Virus record (IMG/VR): IMGVR_UViG_3300044630_000396
Coordinates: 1-24,456 of that record
Length of the DNA: 24,456 nt
From: a virus
Strand: one strand, 5' to 3'
The position numbers were made by a program, and so were the translations under genes. Shown here in pieces: positions 1-8,323 of the stretch; within the stretch, counting starts at the first letter, position 1, and each line of letters starts with the position of its first letter. The notes under the pieces were generated by a model, which made no database searches, was not told the DNA's origin, and saw nothing but the letters and a program-made list of their open reading frames with translations.

Positions 1-1537
1 CAGTTGCTCCGATTGGAACTACAAAATCAAGTACCGCCGCACCTGATGTTCCGCTGTTCGTGACAGCGCCCGTTGCTCCACCAGTGGTTGTTCCAACGGC
101 AATAGTCGCCGCAACTCCAGTCGGTCCTGTCGCGCCCGTCAATCCAGTAGGACCTGTCGCGCCCGTCAATCCAGTCGGACCAGTCGCGCCAGTTGCTCCT
201 GTTGCACCCGTGAGACCAGTTGGACCAGTTGGACCTAATGGTTGTGGACCAACTTCAACCCAGTACGAATCGTAATAGACATACGTAATTGCAGTAGTTG
301 AATCAAACCAGAGGTCACCTTGTGCTGGAGATACTGGAGCAGTGTCGGAAATACTTACATACGCTACGCCTGTAGCACCAGCAGGTCCTGTTGCCCCCGT
401 AGGTCCTGTTGGACCAGTCGGTCCTGTTACTCCGTCAACACCAATAGTTCCGTTAGTACCAGATGGACCAGTCGGACCCGTTGCTCCCGTTGCTCCAGTA
501 GAGCCAGTCGCACCAGTTGCTCCAGTAGCACCCGCAGGACCAGTAGCACCAACCTCACCAATGTCACGAATGATGAGCAATACTTCATGGTTGTTACTAA
601 AGTTTGTGGTGCCCGTTCCGCTAGAAGTAACCAATGTAACGCCGTATTCAACATGTGTCGTTTGGTCGGTGACGCTAGTGACCGCCCATTCTTGATAGTT
701 GGTGGAGTCACTCGCATCTTGGATAAACAATTCGTCGCCAGGCTGGACATTGTTTAAAAATATGTGTACATCAAGTCCGTCTTTATCATTGTCGTCCACA
801 TTGATTTGTGTTGCACTTGTTTGTGTAGCATTGTTCCAAAGCAGATAGGTGCTGCCTGGGTCGCCGCTTGTTGAACCAGTTTTTGCTTTGTAATTAAAGT
901 ATGAAGAAGATTGTCCACGCGGTCCTGTAGAACCTGTTGCTCCAGTTAACCCAGTTGGTCCAGTAGCACCCGTTGGGCCGCTTGGTCCGAGTGGCTGTGT
1001 TCCGATTTCAACCCATTGGGAATCGTAGTAAACAAAAGTTTTACCAGTGTCGGACTCAAACCAAATCTGACCAGCAAACGGGGAGGATGGGGCACTGTCG
1101 GAGACAGTTGCTCCACCTGAAGCATTGGAGTTAACCCACGCAGTTCCATTGTATTGTAGAACCTGATTAGTGGCAACGCTTGTTATTGTTACGTCTGTTA
1201 GGTCATCAAGAGAAGCGACCGTTGATGCAGTACCAGGAAGAAACTTGGTTCCATTGAATTTAAGAACTTGGTCGCTAGTCGCGCCAGAAGTGTCTACTTC
1301 AATGCCATCAATAAAGAGGGTAGGCACCTTTAAGGTGTCGTCTGTTTTAAGGACGTTCGCTGCATCGCGGTAGAGGTTTACATCTCCGCCGCCAGTTCCG
1401 TCACCCCAAACAAGACGACCGCCACCTTGAATTTGAAGTCTTGCAAAAGTTTCTTGGTCTACAAAAATTGTCAACCCATCGGAGCCAGCAGAGGACAAGT
1501 TCTTAATGGCAATAGGGGTTATAAATTTTTGAGCCAT
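1..1537 (-). CDS. Collagen-like tail fibre protein, C-terminus cut off by the window edge
   Basis: Reading the minus strand from the ATG at 1537 gives 512 uninterrupted codons to the left edge, so the end of the gene is missing. The N-terminus [14 protein letters not shown] resembles that of the fibre encoded at 1776-3071. Residues 1-145 are beta-rich and contain the phage-fibre phrases [10 protein letters not shown] and [10 protein letters not shown]. Gly-X-Thr/Pro collagen-like tracts lie at about 184-208, 330-390 and 435-474. A cell at 146-190 (LWFDS/VYYDS/QPLGP type) recurs at 397-441. Residues 209-330 form a separate globular block. The final segment, about 475-510, matches the beta module that often follows collagen tracts in phage proteins (ending [11 protein letters not shown]-like). 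The inferred role is a trimeric receptor-binding or side fibre. Receptor unknown. Confidence 0.85.
   Translation of the reverse strand, partial: MAQKFITPIAIKNLSSAGSDGLTIFVDQETFARLQIQGGGRLVWGDGTGGGDVNLYRDAANVLKTDDTLKVPTLFIDGIEVDTSGATSDQVLKFNGTKFLPGTASTVASLDDLTDVTITSVATNQVLQYNGTAWVNSNASGGATVSDSAPSSPFAGQIWFESDTGKTFVYYDSQWVEIGTQPLGPSGPTGATGPTGLTGATGSTGPRGQSSSYFNYKAKTGSTSGDPGSTYLLWNNATQTSATQINVDDNDKDGLDVHIFLNNVQPGDELFIQDASDSTNYQEWAVTSVTDQTTHVEYGVTLVTSSGTGTTNFSNNHEVLLIIRDIGEVGATGPAGATGATGATGSTGATGATGPTGPSGTNGTIGVDGVTGPTGPTGPTGATGPAGATGVAYVSISDTAPVSPAQGDLWFDSTTAITYVYYDSYWVEVGPQPLGPTGPTGLTGATGATGATGPTGLTGATGPTGLTGATGPTGVAATIAVGTTTGGATGAVTNSGTSGAAVLDFVVPIGAT
121..174. repeat. Two tandem 27-base direct repeats within a collagen tract
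   Basis: Positions 121-147 and 148-174 are near-identical 27-mers that share a 20-base core (CTGTCGCGCCCGTCAATCCA on the plus strand). They encode GPTGLTGAT twice on the minus strand. Since 27 is a multiple of three, unequal recombination would lengthen or shorten the stem without a frameshift. Confidence 0.9.
218..349 (-). repeat. Second copy of an internal fibre repeat cell (protein repeat)
   Basis: Residues 397-440 of the left-edge fibre repeat residues 146-190 of the same protein. Both begin SD(S/T)AP.SP, continue through a WF(E/D)S...T(F/Y)VYYDS.WVE core and end in QPLGP followed by collagen triplets. This is direct evidence of an internal duplication. Confidence 0.85.
968..1102 (-). 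repeat. First copy of the internal fibre repeat cell (protein repeat)
   Basis: Residues 146-190 of the left-edge fibre pair with residues 397-441. The cell leads straight into a Gly-X-Y tract in both cases, so the duplicated unit appears to be a small beta cap plus the start of a collagen stem. Confidence 0.85.
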
Positions 1538-1580
1538 GACCTCGGTCGTTTCTCTTGTTAATGCCCCTCAGGGCTAAACA

Positions 1581-1769
1581 TTAAGCCTTTTTGCCGAATG
1601 CTGTGTCTTTTGGATTTAGGTAACGAAGAATAACAGGAAGTGCTGCTGCCCAAAGAGCGTTAGCAGTAAGTTTTAAATCGTTTGTTGCTACATATGTTGC
1701 GACTGCTGCACCAAGGACGCTTCTTGCGTACGATGCTGCCATTGCTTTTTGTTCTGCTGTAATTTTCAT
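1581..1769 (-). CDS. Small membrane protein, holin candidate
   Basis: A 62-residue protein with an ATG start 6 bases downstream of the preceding fibre gene's stop and a GGATAGGA-type ribosome binding site. It has a short charged N-terminus (MKITAEQKAMAASYARS), an alanine-rich hydrophobic stretch at about residues 18-28, a second hydrophobic stretch at about 37-50 (ANALWAAALPVILRYL) and a basic end (NPKDTAFGKKA). Small two-helix proteins with charged tails inside tail-fibre clusters are often holins, which permeabilise the inner membrane for lysis. No endolysin gene is visible next to it, so the role is inferred from size, hydropathy and position. It could instead be a small virion-associated membrane protein. 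Confidence 0.45.
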   Translation of the reverse strand: MKITAEQKAMAASYARSVLGAAVATYVATNDLKLTANALWAAALPVILRYLNPKDTAFGKKA

Positions 1770-1775
1770 GTTTTC

Positions 1776-3071
1776 CTATCCTGTTACTACGATTGTGTAG
1801 TCGCCTGCGCCGATTTCTCCTTGCAGGACTACGGTTACTGTGTCTGTTGTTCTGTTGGTGACGTCTCCAATAACTATTTCTCCAGTTGAAACTTGAAAAA
1901 CTTGTACCATCACAACAGTGGTATTAAAGTTATGCGTGACTATGGTTGTTGAAACAGCACCAGAGTGAGCCAAACATGCCCTGCTTGCAATGCGAGCGAG
2001 CGTAGGAGTTGTGCTGGTACGACCTGTGGCTTCAGCAGAAGCCGATGCTAAGTTGGTGCGAGCACCAGACTCTGTTGAGGAACCAGTACCACCGGAAGCA
2101 ACAGCAATGTCGGTTGCGTCAGGACCCCAAACACCGGTAGTGATTGTTCCAAGGGTTGTGATGGTTGATTGACCCACATAAGTAGACGCAATGTCAATAC
2201 TGTCGTTATTGGCAGTAATACGGTCAGCCGTACCAACAACGTCAAGCGTATTTCCGCTCTTTGTAAGACCGAAGCCAGCGGTGATTTGACCAGCACCTGA
2301 AAACTGAACCCAAGCGATTGCGTCAGTACCTACAGTAATGGCTCCGTTGCTTGTAACAACCCAGCCAGAGTCTGCGTTTACGGTACCTTCTTCAACGAAA
2401 GTGAAGGCCCCACCGGACACTTCACCAGTTCCGTCAAAGTCTGTTGCACGAACTGCAGCGCCAGATGCTTGAACAACGTAAATTCCGTTTTCAGAAGCCG
2501 TGCCCTGGTTTTTTACAAGAACACGGTCGCCAGTAGCAAGAGTTACGCCGTCAATTACATCTGTATCCTCTAAGCCAGAAGCAAGAAGTACGGCAGTAGT
2601 CGTCGCTGCCCTTACTGACTGCTTGACGTCAAGACCCGAACGGGCTGCGTCTACATAGGCCTTAGTGGCAGCATGGGCATCAGCGGTTGGGGTGGCAACA
2701 GAAATATTACCGTCTCCGTTGCGCTTTACGAGCGTGTTTATTGTGGCAGAAGCAGTGGCATTAGTAAGGTCGGTAAAAAACGCCGCAGTAAGCAGACCGG
2801 CATTTTCAGCAGTTGCAACGTTGAGAGCAATGGTTACGGTTCCGTTTGCGGCAGGAGTAACGGTTATTGCGCCGGTATTAGCACCAGTCGTGGTGATGGA
2901 GGTGATTGCATTTACCCAAGCGGTACCGTTGTACACACGAACAACGCCATTGGTGCTGTTGTAGTACATGCGACCCGCATAACCTGTTGGGTCAGTGGTT
3001 AATACTTGAACCTTAAAGTTTAGGAGTTCGTTTTGATTTAGGTCAATATTTGTTAAAAACTTTTGTGCCAT
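1776..3071 (-). CDS. Tail fibre protein with shared beta module B
   Basis: A 431-residue fibre with ATG start and a GGAG site just upstream. The N-terminus (MAQKFLTNIDLNQNELLNFK) and the YYNSTNGVVRVYNGTAW stretch at about 36-52 are typical of phage tail fibres that attach through this end. Residues 60-145 are Thr/Ala-rich beta sequence with the common phrase ADAHAATKAYVDAARSG. Residues 146-258 are module B (GDRVLVKNQ...ENGIYVV...FVEEG), which also occurs in the gpI-like protein at 3824-5344. Residues 259-350 contain fibre-shaft phrases (TLGTITTGVW, ASGGTG). The C-terminal domain, about 370-431, holds a THNFN motif and resembles the end of the small protein at 3084-3398. Likely a receptor-binding fibre. 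Confidence 0.85.
   Translation of the reverse strand: MAQKFLTNIDLNQNELLNFKVQVLTTDPTGYAGRMYYNSTNGVVRVYNGTAWVNAITSITTTGANTGAITVTPAANGTVTIALNVATAENAGLLTAAFFTDLTNATASATINTLVKRNGDGNISVATPTADAHAATKAYVDAARSGLDVKQSVRAATTTAVLLASGLEDTDVIDGVTLATGDRVLVKNQGTASENGIYVVQASGAAVRATDFDGTGEVSGGAFTFVEEGTVNADSGWVVTSNGAITVGTDAIAWVQFSGAGQITAGFGLTKSGNTLDVVGTADRITANNDSIDIASTYVGQSTITTLGTITTGVWGPDATDIAVASGGTGSSTESGARTNLASASAEATGRTSTTPTLARIASRACLAHSGAVSTTIVTHNFNTTVVMVQVFQVSTGEIVIGDVTNRTTDTVTVVLQGEIGAGDYTIVVTG
2298..2636 (-). repeat. Module B, copy in the tail fibre (protein-level repeat)
   Basis: Residues 146-258 of the fibre align with residues 353-463 of the protein at 3824-5344. Shared landmarks in order are GLD(V/I), VR.ATT, IDG(V/I)(T/S)L, DRVLVK(N/D)Q, ENG(I/V)YVV, R(A)(T/D)DFD, F.FV(E/D).G and a closing IVLGT/ITVGT type strand. 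Confidence 0.85.
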
Positions 3072-3083
3072 TTTTACTCCACC

Positions 3084-3398
3084 TTACGTGAGATATGCTT
3101 TTCCAGAAAATGCCGCAGAAAACAGGACAGTAACTACAGTATTACTACTGTATTGTACCTCACCGAATACATGCGTATCTGCAGAGTCCACAATGGTTAC
3201 CTGTGGCTTACCTCCGAGCGCATGAGTTATGACCCAAGTTGCTGCTGGGGTTGCCTGAGTAAATTCAAGTCTGTTTGTAAGAGAGTTAGAAGGAGACGTT
3301 GAGCGAACAATAACAAGGTTTGCTGTATCTTGGTCAACGGTTACAAGGTTTGGAGTGTCTTGATAAACGTTTACATTGTTTGGAACTGTATTGCTCAT
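3084..3398 (-). CDS. Small fibre-tip-like beta protein
   Basis: A 104-residue protein that overlaps the preceding gene's stop by four bases (ATGA). Residues 1-40 contain repeated short strands (NVNVYQDTPNLVTVDQDTAN). Residues 50-104 hold a WVITHALGGKPQVTIVDS segment followed by GEVQY and FSAAFSGKAYL, a pattern common at the C-terminal ends of phage tail fibres. The same outline (T-H-hydrophobic, V.V, G.V...V.V, G.Y) closes the fibre at 1776-3071. It may form a separate tip or attach to a neighbouring fibre. No catalytic motif is seen. Confidence 0.7.
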   Translation of the reverse strand: MSNTVPNNVNVYQDTPNLVTVDQDTANLVIVRSTSPSNSLTNRLEFTQATPAATWVITHALGGKPQVTIVDSADTHVFGEVQYSSNTVVTVLFSAAFSGKAYLT

Positions 3399-3769
3399 CG
3401 TGTTACCTCTAGAGAGAGGGTGAATGTCCCCTGTATCACGCGTGATACAAGCCCGCCGGAAGAAATAATCTCAAGGTCATAAACTCCACTAGAAGTAAGA
3501 GCCGCAGTGTCCGCAGCAGTTATGGACAGGTTTATGAAACCTTCAGCACCGTTGAGGGTGATTCCTCCATTTTCTGTTGTCAATGTAATAAGTGGAGTTG
3601 TTGACTCAATCGTTCTTCTGACCTGCATCCGTGCCGTATGGTTCGTCAATATATAGGGTTCATATTCCGATGGGTCTGCTTCCGTTGGAGTCCTTGGCTG
3701 CTCAAGTGCTATGACGCGTCCAAAACTAGAACCTTGCTGACAGAGCATGTTGTAATTTCCTGCAATCAT
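3395..3769 (-). CDS. Small baseplate-associated beta-rich protein
   Basis: A 124-residue protein with an ATG start. It begins MIAGNYNMLCQQGSSFGRVI and is built of alternating hydrophobic strands (ARMQVRRTI, TPLITLTTENGGITL, VYDLEIISSGG, VIQGTFTLSLEVTR). Strand-rich proteins of this type sit beside phage baseplate and fibre genes. The layout suggests an adaptor linking fibre to baseplate, similar in idea to BppU-type N-terminal domains. No precise family can be asserted. A 54-base gap separates it from the gpI-like gene upstream, the longest gap in the baseplate-fibre part of the window. Confidence 0.6.
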   Translation of the reverse strand: MIAGNYNMLCQQGSSFGRVIALEQPRTPTEADPSEYEPYILTNHTARMQVRRTIESTTPLITLTTENGGITLNGAEGFINLSITAADTAALTSSGVYDLEIISSGGLVSRVIQGTFTLSLEVTR

Positions 3770-3823
3770 TTTTCCGCCCGTATTACGTTTATGTGGATAT
3801 ACATATTGTGCCTCATTAAGTCA

Positions 3824-5344
3824 TCACAGAACAGCAGTACCGAGTACGCCATAGATAGGGTCACCAAGGGTCAATGTAAATTTCTCTACTACTCTGTGTG
3901 TAATTGAATACCCAAGAGGTCTTGCTGGTTCAACAGCGGCTAATACTTCTGTGGAATCAGTAAACTCGGAAAAAGTTAAACCCGTCGTACCTAATACGAT
4001 TGTTCCTGTTTCCGCCAGCGCAAATGCTGTACCACTGTTGGCTTCTCCAGCATCAACAAAAAACAGTGCAACGCCAGCAATTTCTGATGGAGAAACTGTG
4101 TCAAAGTCGTCGGCACGACTCCAAGTGCTAGCGTTAACAACGTAGACACCATTTTCCGTTTCGTCTGATTGGTCTTTTACAAGAACTCGGTCGCTAGCGA
4201 CTAGGGATATGCCATCAATGGTTTGTGTGCCAGAGAGCGTAATATTGGCCGTAGTCGCTACTCTCACGTTTGTCCTAATGTCAAGACCTGGGGTTTGACT
4301 ACCAACCGTAGTGATTCTTATAGCCCAAGGGTTGTTATCGTGTCTTTGGCTAATAATTACAGATTTTGCTCCAGTAAGAACAAATTCAGCAGCCTCTCGT
4401 ATTGCGGACTGGGTTCCAGCACCACGACCATAGCCAGCAGGGTAAAGTTGCCAAGTCTTAAAATCTTCCAGATTATTGTTATCTATAATCCCAGTATTGT
4501 CTAGGTATATTTGATTTTTAATTTTATTTCCGGAAAACTGCATTAGCCATTCACTGTTTTCGTTTCTTACATGTTGGTAATCAACGAGCCTGCTTCTGCT
4601 TTCGTACGTGTTCAAAGCGATATTGGATGGTATTTCTCTTCTGTCATATCTGAACCATTCGCTGTATAGGTTCATGGTGTCAGATATTGCATCAGTTAAA
4701 ACTTCCACAAATCTAAAGAATGGGTATGTTGGGTCTTCTTCTCTGCTGTCGTAACTTTGATAGAAATCAGGTATAAAAGGGCGCATGCTTTGTACGACTG
4801 GAGAGTTTGCCCACGCGATGTCGTTAACTAAGTTTGGTGTTGATATTCGGACGTTTGAAGTGTTGTGGTTTGAAATAGTCAAAACAACTTTGTAATTAGT
4901 GCTCGCTGGAGCATTGTTGGCAATTGTTATCTGATTTGACCTTACCGCCCCCCATGTGCCGCCCTGGATTGTTCGTGTATTTCCAGCGTTCACAACTCCG
5001 TTTGCATCATAAAGAGCAGCGTTTATGGTGATGCTTTCGTCTGCTGAATATGCAACACATGAAAATACAAACACACCCCCTCTGTCTGCTGTTTCAAAAA
5101 CATTGTTGACATTCAGTGTCATAACCACGGGCGCTATACGGCCTGTAGACATTTCAATAACATAATGAGAAGCCCAATAGAAATCGTTTCCTGTTACATG
5201 CAGTGATGCGGTACCAATAGGGTCGGTGCTAACAACCGTCCAGTCGTGGTTTGCGACTACGTAACTTAAAGGTATTGTGCGCTGTGTTTCAACGCTATAA
5301 GTTCTTAGCGCATTATCGTCCGAAAGTCTTTGTAGGGTTTTCAT
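3824..5344 (-). CDS. Baseplate wedge protein, P2 gpI-like, with N-terminal beta domain and module B insert
   Basis: A 506-residue protein with an ATG start that overlaps the gp47/J-like gene by four bases and ends in a double stop (TGATGA). In contractile phages the gene after J is gpI, the wedge protein linking the baseplate to fibres. Residues about 25-185 look like a jelly-roll or carbohydrate-binding type beta domain. Residues about 186-240 (FIPDFYQSYD...LTDAISDTMNLYSEWFRYD) match the usual gpI opening. Residues 240-350 continue with the gpI-like core (TWQLYPAGYG...GTQSAIREAAEF). Residues 353-463 are module B, shared with the fibre at 1776-3071. A short tail (SITHRVVEKFTLTLGDPIYG) closes the protein. 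The extra domains make it longer than a plain gpI (under 250 residues in P2). Confidence 0.75.
   Translation of the reverse strand: MKTLQRLSDDNALRTYSVETQRTIPLSYVVANHDWTVVSTDPIGTASLHVTGNDFYWASHYVIEMSTGRIAPVVMTLNVNNVFETADRGGVFVFSCVAYSADESITINAALYDANGVVNAGNTRTIQGGTWGAVRSNQITIANNAPASTNYKVVLTISNHNTSNVRISTPNLVNDIAWANSPVVQSMRPFIPDFYQSYDSREEDPTYPFFRFVEVLTDAISDTMNLYSEWFRYDRREIPSNIALNTYESRSRLVDYQHVRNENSEWLMQFSGNKIKNQIYLDNTGIIDNNNLEDFKTWQLYPAGYGRGAGTQSAIREAAEFVLTGAKSVIISQRHDNNPWAIRITTVGSQTPGLDIRTNVRVATTANITLSGTQTIDGISLVASDRVLVKDQSDETENGVYVVNASTWSRADDFDTVSPSEIAGVALFFVDAGEANSGTAFALAETGTIVLGTTGLTFSEFTDSTEVLAAVEPARPLGYSITHRVVEKFTLTLGDPIYGVLGTAVL
3956..4288 (-). repeat. Module B, copy in the gpI-like wedge protein (protein-level repeat)
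   Basis: Residues 353-463 carry RVLVKDQSDETENGVYVVNA and flanking strands that line up with residues 146-258 of the fibre at 1776-3071. Here the module sits near the C-terminus of a wedge protein, whereas in the fibre it is in the N-terminal half. Confidence 0.85.
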
Positions 5345-6555
5345 TCATCTACCGACACCAATGTAACGGCTGTGTTTGCAACAGTCAAAGACGGCAAAGA
5401 ACCTTTCTTTGAAAAAAGAACGTTTCCACTACCATCGCTTGTTCCACCAGAACCAGGAGTAACGGTTAAAGACTGAACATACAAAACTCCAGGAACCGAA
5501 GATGCTATTGAATAAAATTCTGAAAGTTTTATTCCATCAGTAAATCTGTAATTTATTGGGGAGAAGTAATTTGTTAAAACTGTTTCAATATTTTCTTGAA
5601 CTACAGTACTTTCGTAAGAAGAAGAATACGCCACTTCAATGCTCACAGCAAGAGTGACTAGGTTTACATCACGAACTTCAAGTTCAAGACCAGCAACAGT
5701 TCTGTTTTGAATATCAATCAAAATATCTGATTTTTGGTCAATAGTTAGAGTGCTGTTAATACCGTATACAAATACTGTTACATATCCAGGTTCGTCTGCG
5801 TCTGCCCACTCAAGACCGCTTGCTGAGTTGGTTAAGTCATAGGCCTTGCACCTGCTCACCGTTGAAGCAAAAGTAGACAATACATGACCATCAATTTGAG
5901 AAGCGCGCGCAAAAGAAGAAGATAGTGAACCAAGAAACTGAACAGCCCTATTCAAAAACTCTTCAGTTGTTTCAGGACTTGTTCCGTTGCTTACGAAATC
6001 ATCAACGGTTGCACTAACTATGCTTGAAGTAGGTGTATCAATCTCTAGGACGGTACCTACTGGAATAGGTAGGGTTGCGCCCACATCAATTGCTCGCGCT
6101 TCTACGGTAACTGTGGGTAGTGCTTGCGTCCCCGTGTAAACAACCGCTGCGATTGTTCCTTCTTCTATTGTCTCAAAGTAGATAGACCTTTGTTCTCCAA
6201 GGAATTCATAGTCGTATCTAACGATTGTTCCCTGTGGGACGATTGTTCCGTCGTAGTCAATGCAGGTGAATTCAACATCAATAACCGCCTGAGAGCCGTC
6301 GTTTATTTCAACACCCATCATCCCAACGAGGCCAGCCATGAGTCTGTCTGGAAGCCTATTGATTGCTGAAATATTAAGAGCGGAGATGTAGGAAACAGCC
6401 TGAAGTATTGCGTCCTCTGGTGTTCCCTGTCTCGGCTGGAATTCAGGTAACGCTATTTTTGCATACTCAATTGAGTCTAAGTAAACAGCAGTTGGAGAAA
6501 CATCAAAGGGGACTAAGTAAACATATTCTGAAAAATCTATTGGCATACCAATCAC
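5341..6555 (-). CDS. Baseplate wedge protein, gp47/J-like
   Basis: A 404-residue protein that starts with GTG and overlaps the stop of the gp25-like gene in GTGA. Family landmarks include the N-terminal PEDAILQAVSYISALNISAINRL helix region at about 45-68, and a central beta domain with DYDGTIVPQGTIV and GATLPIPVGT. A later region (ETTEEFLNRAVQFLGSLSSS) corresponds to the usual baseplate J core, with a C-terminal SVPGVLYVQSLTVTPG. In T4 and P2, this protein polymerises around the hub to form the baseplate ring and triggers sheath contraction. The gp25-J-gpI order on the same strand supports the call strongly. Confidence 0.92.
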   Translation of the reverse strand: MIGMPIDFSEYVYLVPFDVSPTAVYLDSIEYAKIALPEFQPRQGTPEDAILQAVSYISALNISAINRLPDRLMAGLVGMMGVEINDGSQAVIDVEFTCIDYDGTIVPQGTIVRYDYEFLGEQRSIYFETIEEGTIAAVVYTGTQALPTVTVEARAIDVGATLPIPVGTVLEIDTPTSSIVSATVDDFVSNGTSPETTEEFLNRAVQFLGSLSSSFARASQIDGHVLSTFASTVSRCKAYDLTNSASGLEWADADEPGYVTVFVYGINSTLTIDQKSDILIDIQNRTVAGLELEVRDVNLVTLAVSIEVAYSSSYESTVVQENIETVLTNYFSPINYRFTDGIKLSEFYSIASSVPGVLYVQSLTVTPGSGGTSDGSGNVLFSKKGSLPSLTVANTAVTLVSVDE

Positions 6556-6872
6556 CCACGCAACTTAAAGGAAAATTCTACACTAAGCCCACCATTTGAA
6601 GTAAAGGACGGATTTATTCCCGTTATTTCTACTTCCGGAACGTATCTTGCTGCATTAATTATAAAGTCTTCTGGTTCAATCGGAGTAAAAGATGGGTCAA
6701 GTACTCCAAATTCTGGAGTTATTGGGTGTTCTCCTGGTTCGGTAAGTAAAGAAATTGTCAAGATTTGTTTGTAAAAATCAAAAGTTCCTTCTTCTAGCCG
6801 CTTGAGTCCGGTGTCGTTAAATTTAATTGGGAAGGAAAGACAGTCCATCTCTGTATTATCCCATACCATCAT
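6552..6872 (-). CDS. Baseplate wedge protein, T4 gp25-like
   Basis: A 106-residue protein matching the gp25/gpW family: LSFPIKF near the start, a central YKQILTISLLTEPGEHP (the R/E-T-PGE core of the family, here LLTEPGE) and FGVLDPSF, then VEITGINPSF and a C-terminal V.F.F strand. gp25 binds gp47/J and nucleates sheath assembly. The ATG at 6872 overlaps the upstream gene by 17 bases and lacks a clear ribosome binding site. The internal ATG at 6848 (giving MDCLSFPIKF) fits the family's usual N-terminus and lies just after the upstream stop, so it may be the real start. Confidence 0.9.
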   Translation of the reverse strand: MMVWDNTEMDCLSFPIKFNDTGLKRLEEGTFDFYKQILTISLLTEPGEHPITPEFGVLDPSFTPIEPEDFIINAARYVPEVEITGINPSFTSNGGLSVEFSFKLRG

Positions 6873-7215
6873 GGCTTTGTTGCGCTTCTACAGGATTAAC
6901 CCAAGACAATGTTTCTTCATCCCACAAATAGAAATTGTCGTCATCTGGTCTGGGAAATGGCGGCTCCCAGTCAAATGATTCACTTAGCAACCATGAAGGG
7001 AACGGAGAAGGGGATATGAAAACATCACTCACTTCGTCATACGTAAATCCGATGCCTGCAAACTGTTTACGGAAGTTGTTGTTGTACGAAGTTTGCACCC
7101 ATGTTCCCCCAAGGTTGTCCATCAACCACTGGTAACCTTCGTCGGGGTCATTGTTGTCACCTACGGTTACGCGTAGAACTATATTGTTTTCATCTATTTC
7201 TGCCCAGTGTGCCAT
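6856..7215 (-). CDS. Small conserved phage protein of unknown function
   Basis: A 119-residue acidic, Trp/Asp-rich protein starting [20 protein letters not shown]. The reading frame is open upstream to 7290, but that extension would overlap the conserved end of the adhesin gene. The ATG at 7215 forms a TAATG junction with the adhesin stop and is the better start. Sequence landmarks are WVQTSYNNNFRKQFAGIGFTY, WEPPFPRPDDDNFYLWDEE and LSWV. Proteins of this type recur in environmental phages near tail-fibre genes, often labelled hypothetical. Its position between an adhesin and the wedge genes suggests a virion or fibre-assembly role, but no function can be stated. Confidence 0.75.
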   Translation of the reverse strand: MAHWAEIDENNIVLRVTVGDNNDPDEGYQWLMDNLGGTWVQTSYNNNFRKQFAGIGFTYDEVSDVFISPSPFPSWLLSESFDWEPPFPRPDDDNFYLWDEETLSWVNPVEAQQSHDGMG

Positions 7216-8323
7216 TATATTGCGTAACTCACAATCACTATTCCGCTTCCTCCTGCACCGGAAGCGACACCTCCTGATGCATTTCTGCATCCACCGCCAC
7301 CGCTAGCCGTATTTGCACTAGCGCTTACGCCTGTTGTGTCTCCCGTAGTTCCATTGCCACCAACTCCACTACCGCCAGTTCCGGCAATGTTGTCGCCTCC
7401 ACCGCCTCCACCACCGCAATAAAAGGTACTCAAAAAAGAAACTCCTGCGCCACCGTTTCCGCTATTCACGCCAGAAACCGCGGTCCCTCCTGCTCCAATA
7501 AACCCACCGCCACCACCAGCAAGATAATAGCCGTTTGTTTGATTTGCACCACTGCCGCCAGCGTTGCCTTGCGTTGCCGAGCCGCCCGCCGAAAAGTTAT
7601 TCAAGTTAACACCACTAGACCCACCGCCACCCGAACCACCAGAAGAGCCAGTGGTAGGAGCATTGGCATTATAATAGCCCCCGCCTCCGCCTCCTGTTGC
7701 CGTGTAGGTGCCGCCATTTATGGTTGCAATAGTATTTACTCCGTTTGCTCCTTGACCGCCAAAGTAAGAAGTCTGACGCGCTCCGCCTCCTCCTATTGTT
7801 GCAACAAGAGAACCACTAGCAGGAAGGGTTTGGTCAACGGCTGTCAATCCACCGGCACCACCCCCGCCACCAACGGAGGAGCCCCCAGCCCCTCCCCCTG
7901 CATGTACACGCACATTGACCGAAGTGGCCGAACTACGAACACTCGTTAAGTTCCCGTTTGCTGTCATGAAATGGTAACGGCGACCACCGCTGTCAACAAA
8001 TGAACTTCCTCCAGTAATTCCAGTGCCGACCGTTATTGAAAAGGCTTGACTTACTGAACCACCAGCATTCGTTGCAGTTATTGTAAAAGAATAAGAAGAA
8101 GGAGAGGTTGGTGTGCCTGTTAACGCACCCGTAGATGAGTTAAGAGAAATGCCTGCCGGTAAAGACCCAGACGTTACCGAGTATGTTGGTGGAGGGGTGC
8201 CAGACGCAGTTACTGCATCAGAATAAGCAATTGTTAAATTCATTGTTGAACTGATGGTGTTGTCAGTCCAAGCAGGGGCAATTATTACTGCGCCAGAAGA
8301 AACAATGCCAATAGTTGACGGCA

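Noticed and set aside
121-174. Short direct repeats resembling a CRISPR start
   Set aside because: The units are contiguous without spacers and translate as collagen triplets in the minus-strand gene.
60-275. Plus-strand Val/Pro/Ala-rich open frames opposite the collagen tracts (also at 342-695 and 8898-9137)
   Set aside because: They are the antisense of Gly-X-Thr collagen codons, which read as PVAPVGP-type repeats. The minus frame has full domains and a proper start, so these are shadows.
1562-1575. GCCC-CTCA-GGGC hairpin as a terminator between the holin candidate and the left fibre
   Set aside because: The stem is only about four pairs and no T-run follows on the minus strand.
3770-3823. 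Promoter or terminator in the 54-base gap after the gpI-like gene
   Set aside because: The gap is AT-rich with TATA-like strings, but no convincing -35/-10 pair or hairpin is visible.
7216-7290. N-terminal extension of the 119-residue protein to 7290
   Set aside because: It is a Cys/Arg-rich antisense-free overlap with the end of the adhesin, while the ATG at 7215 makes a TAATG junction and begins the conserved [11 protein letters not shown] sequence.
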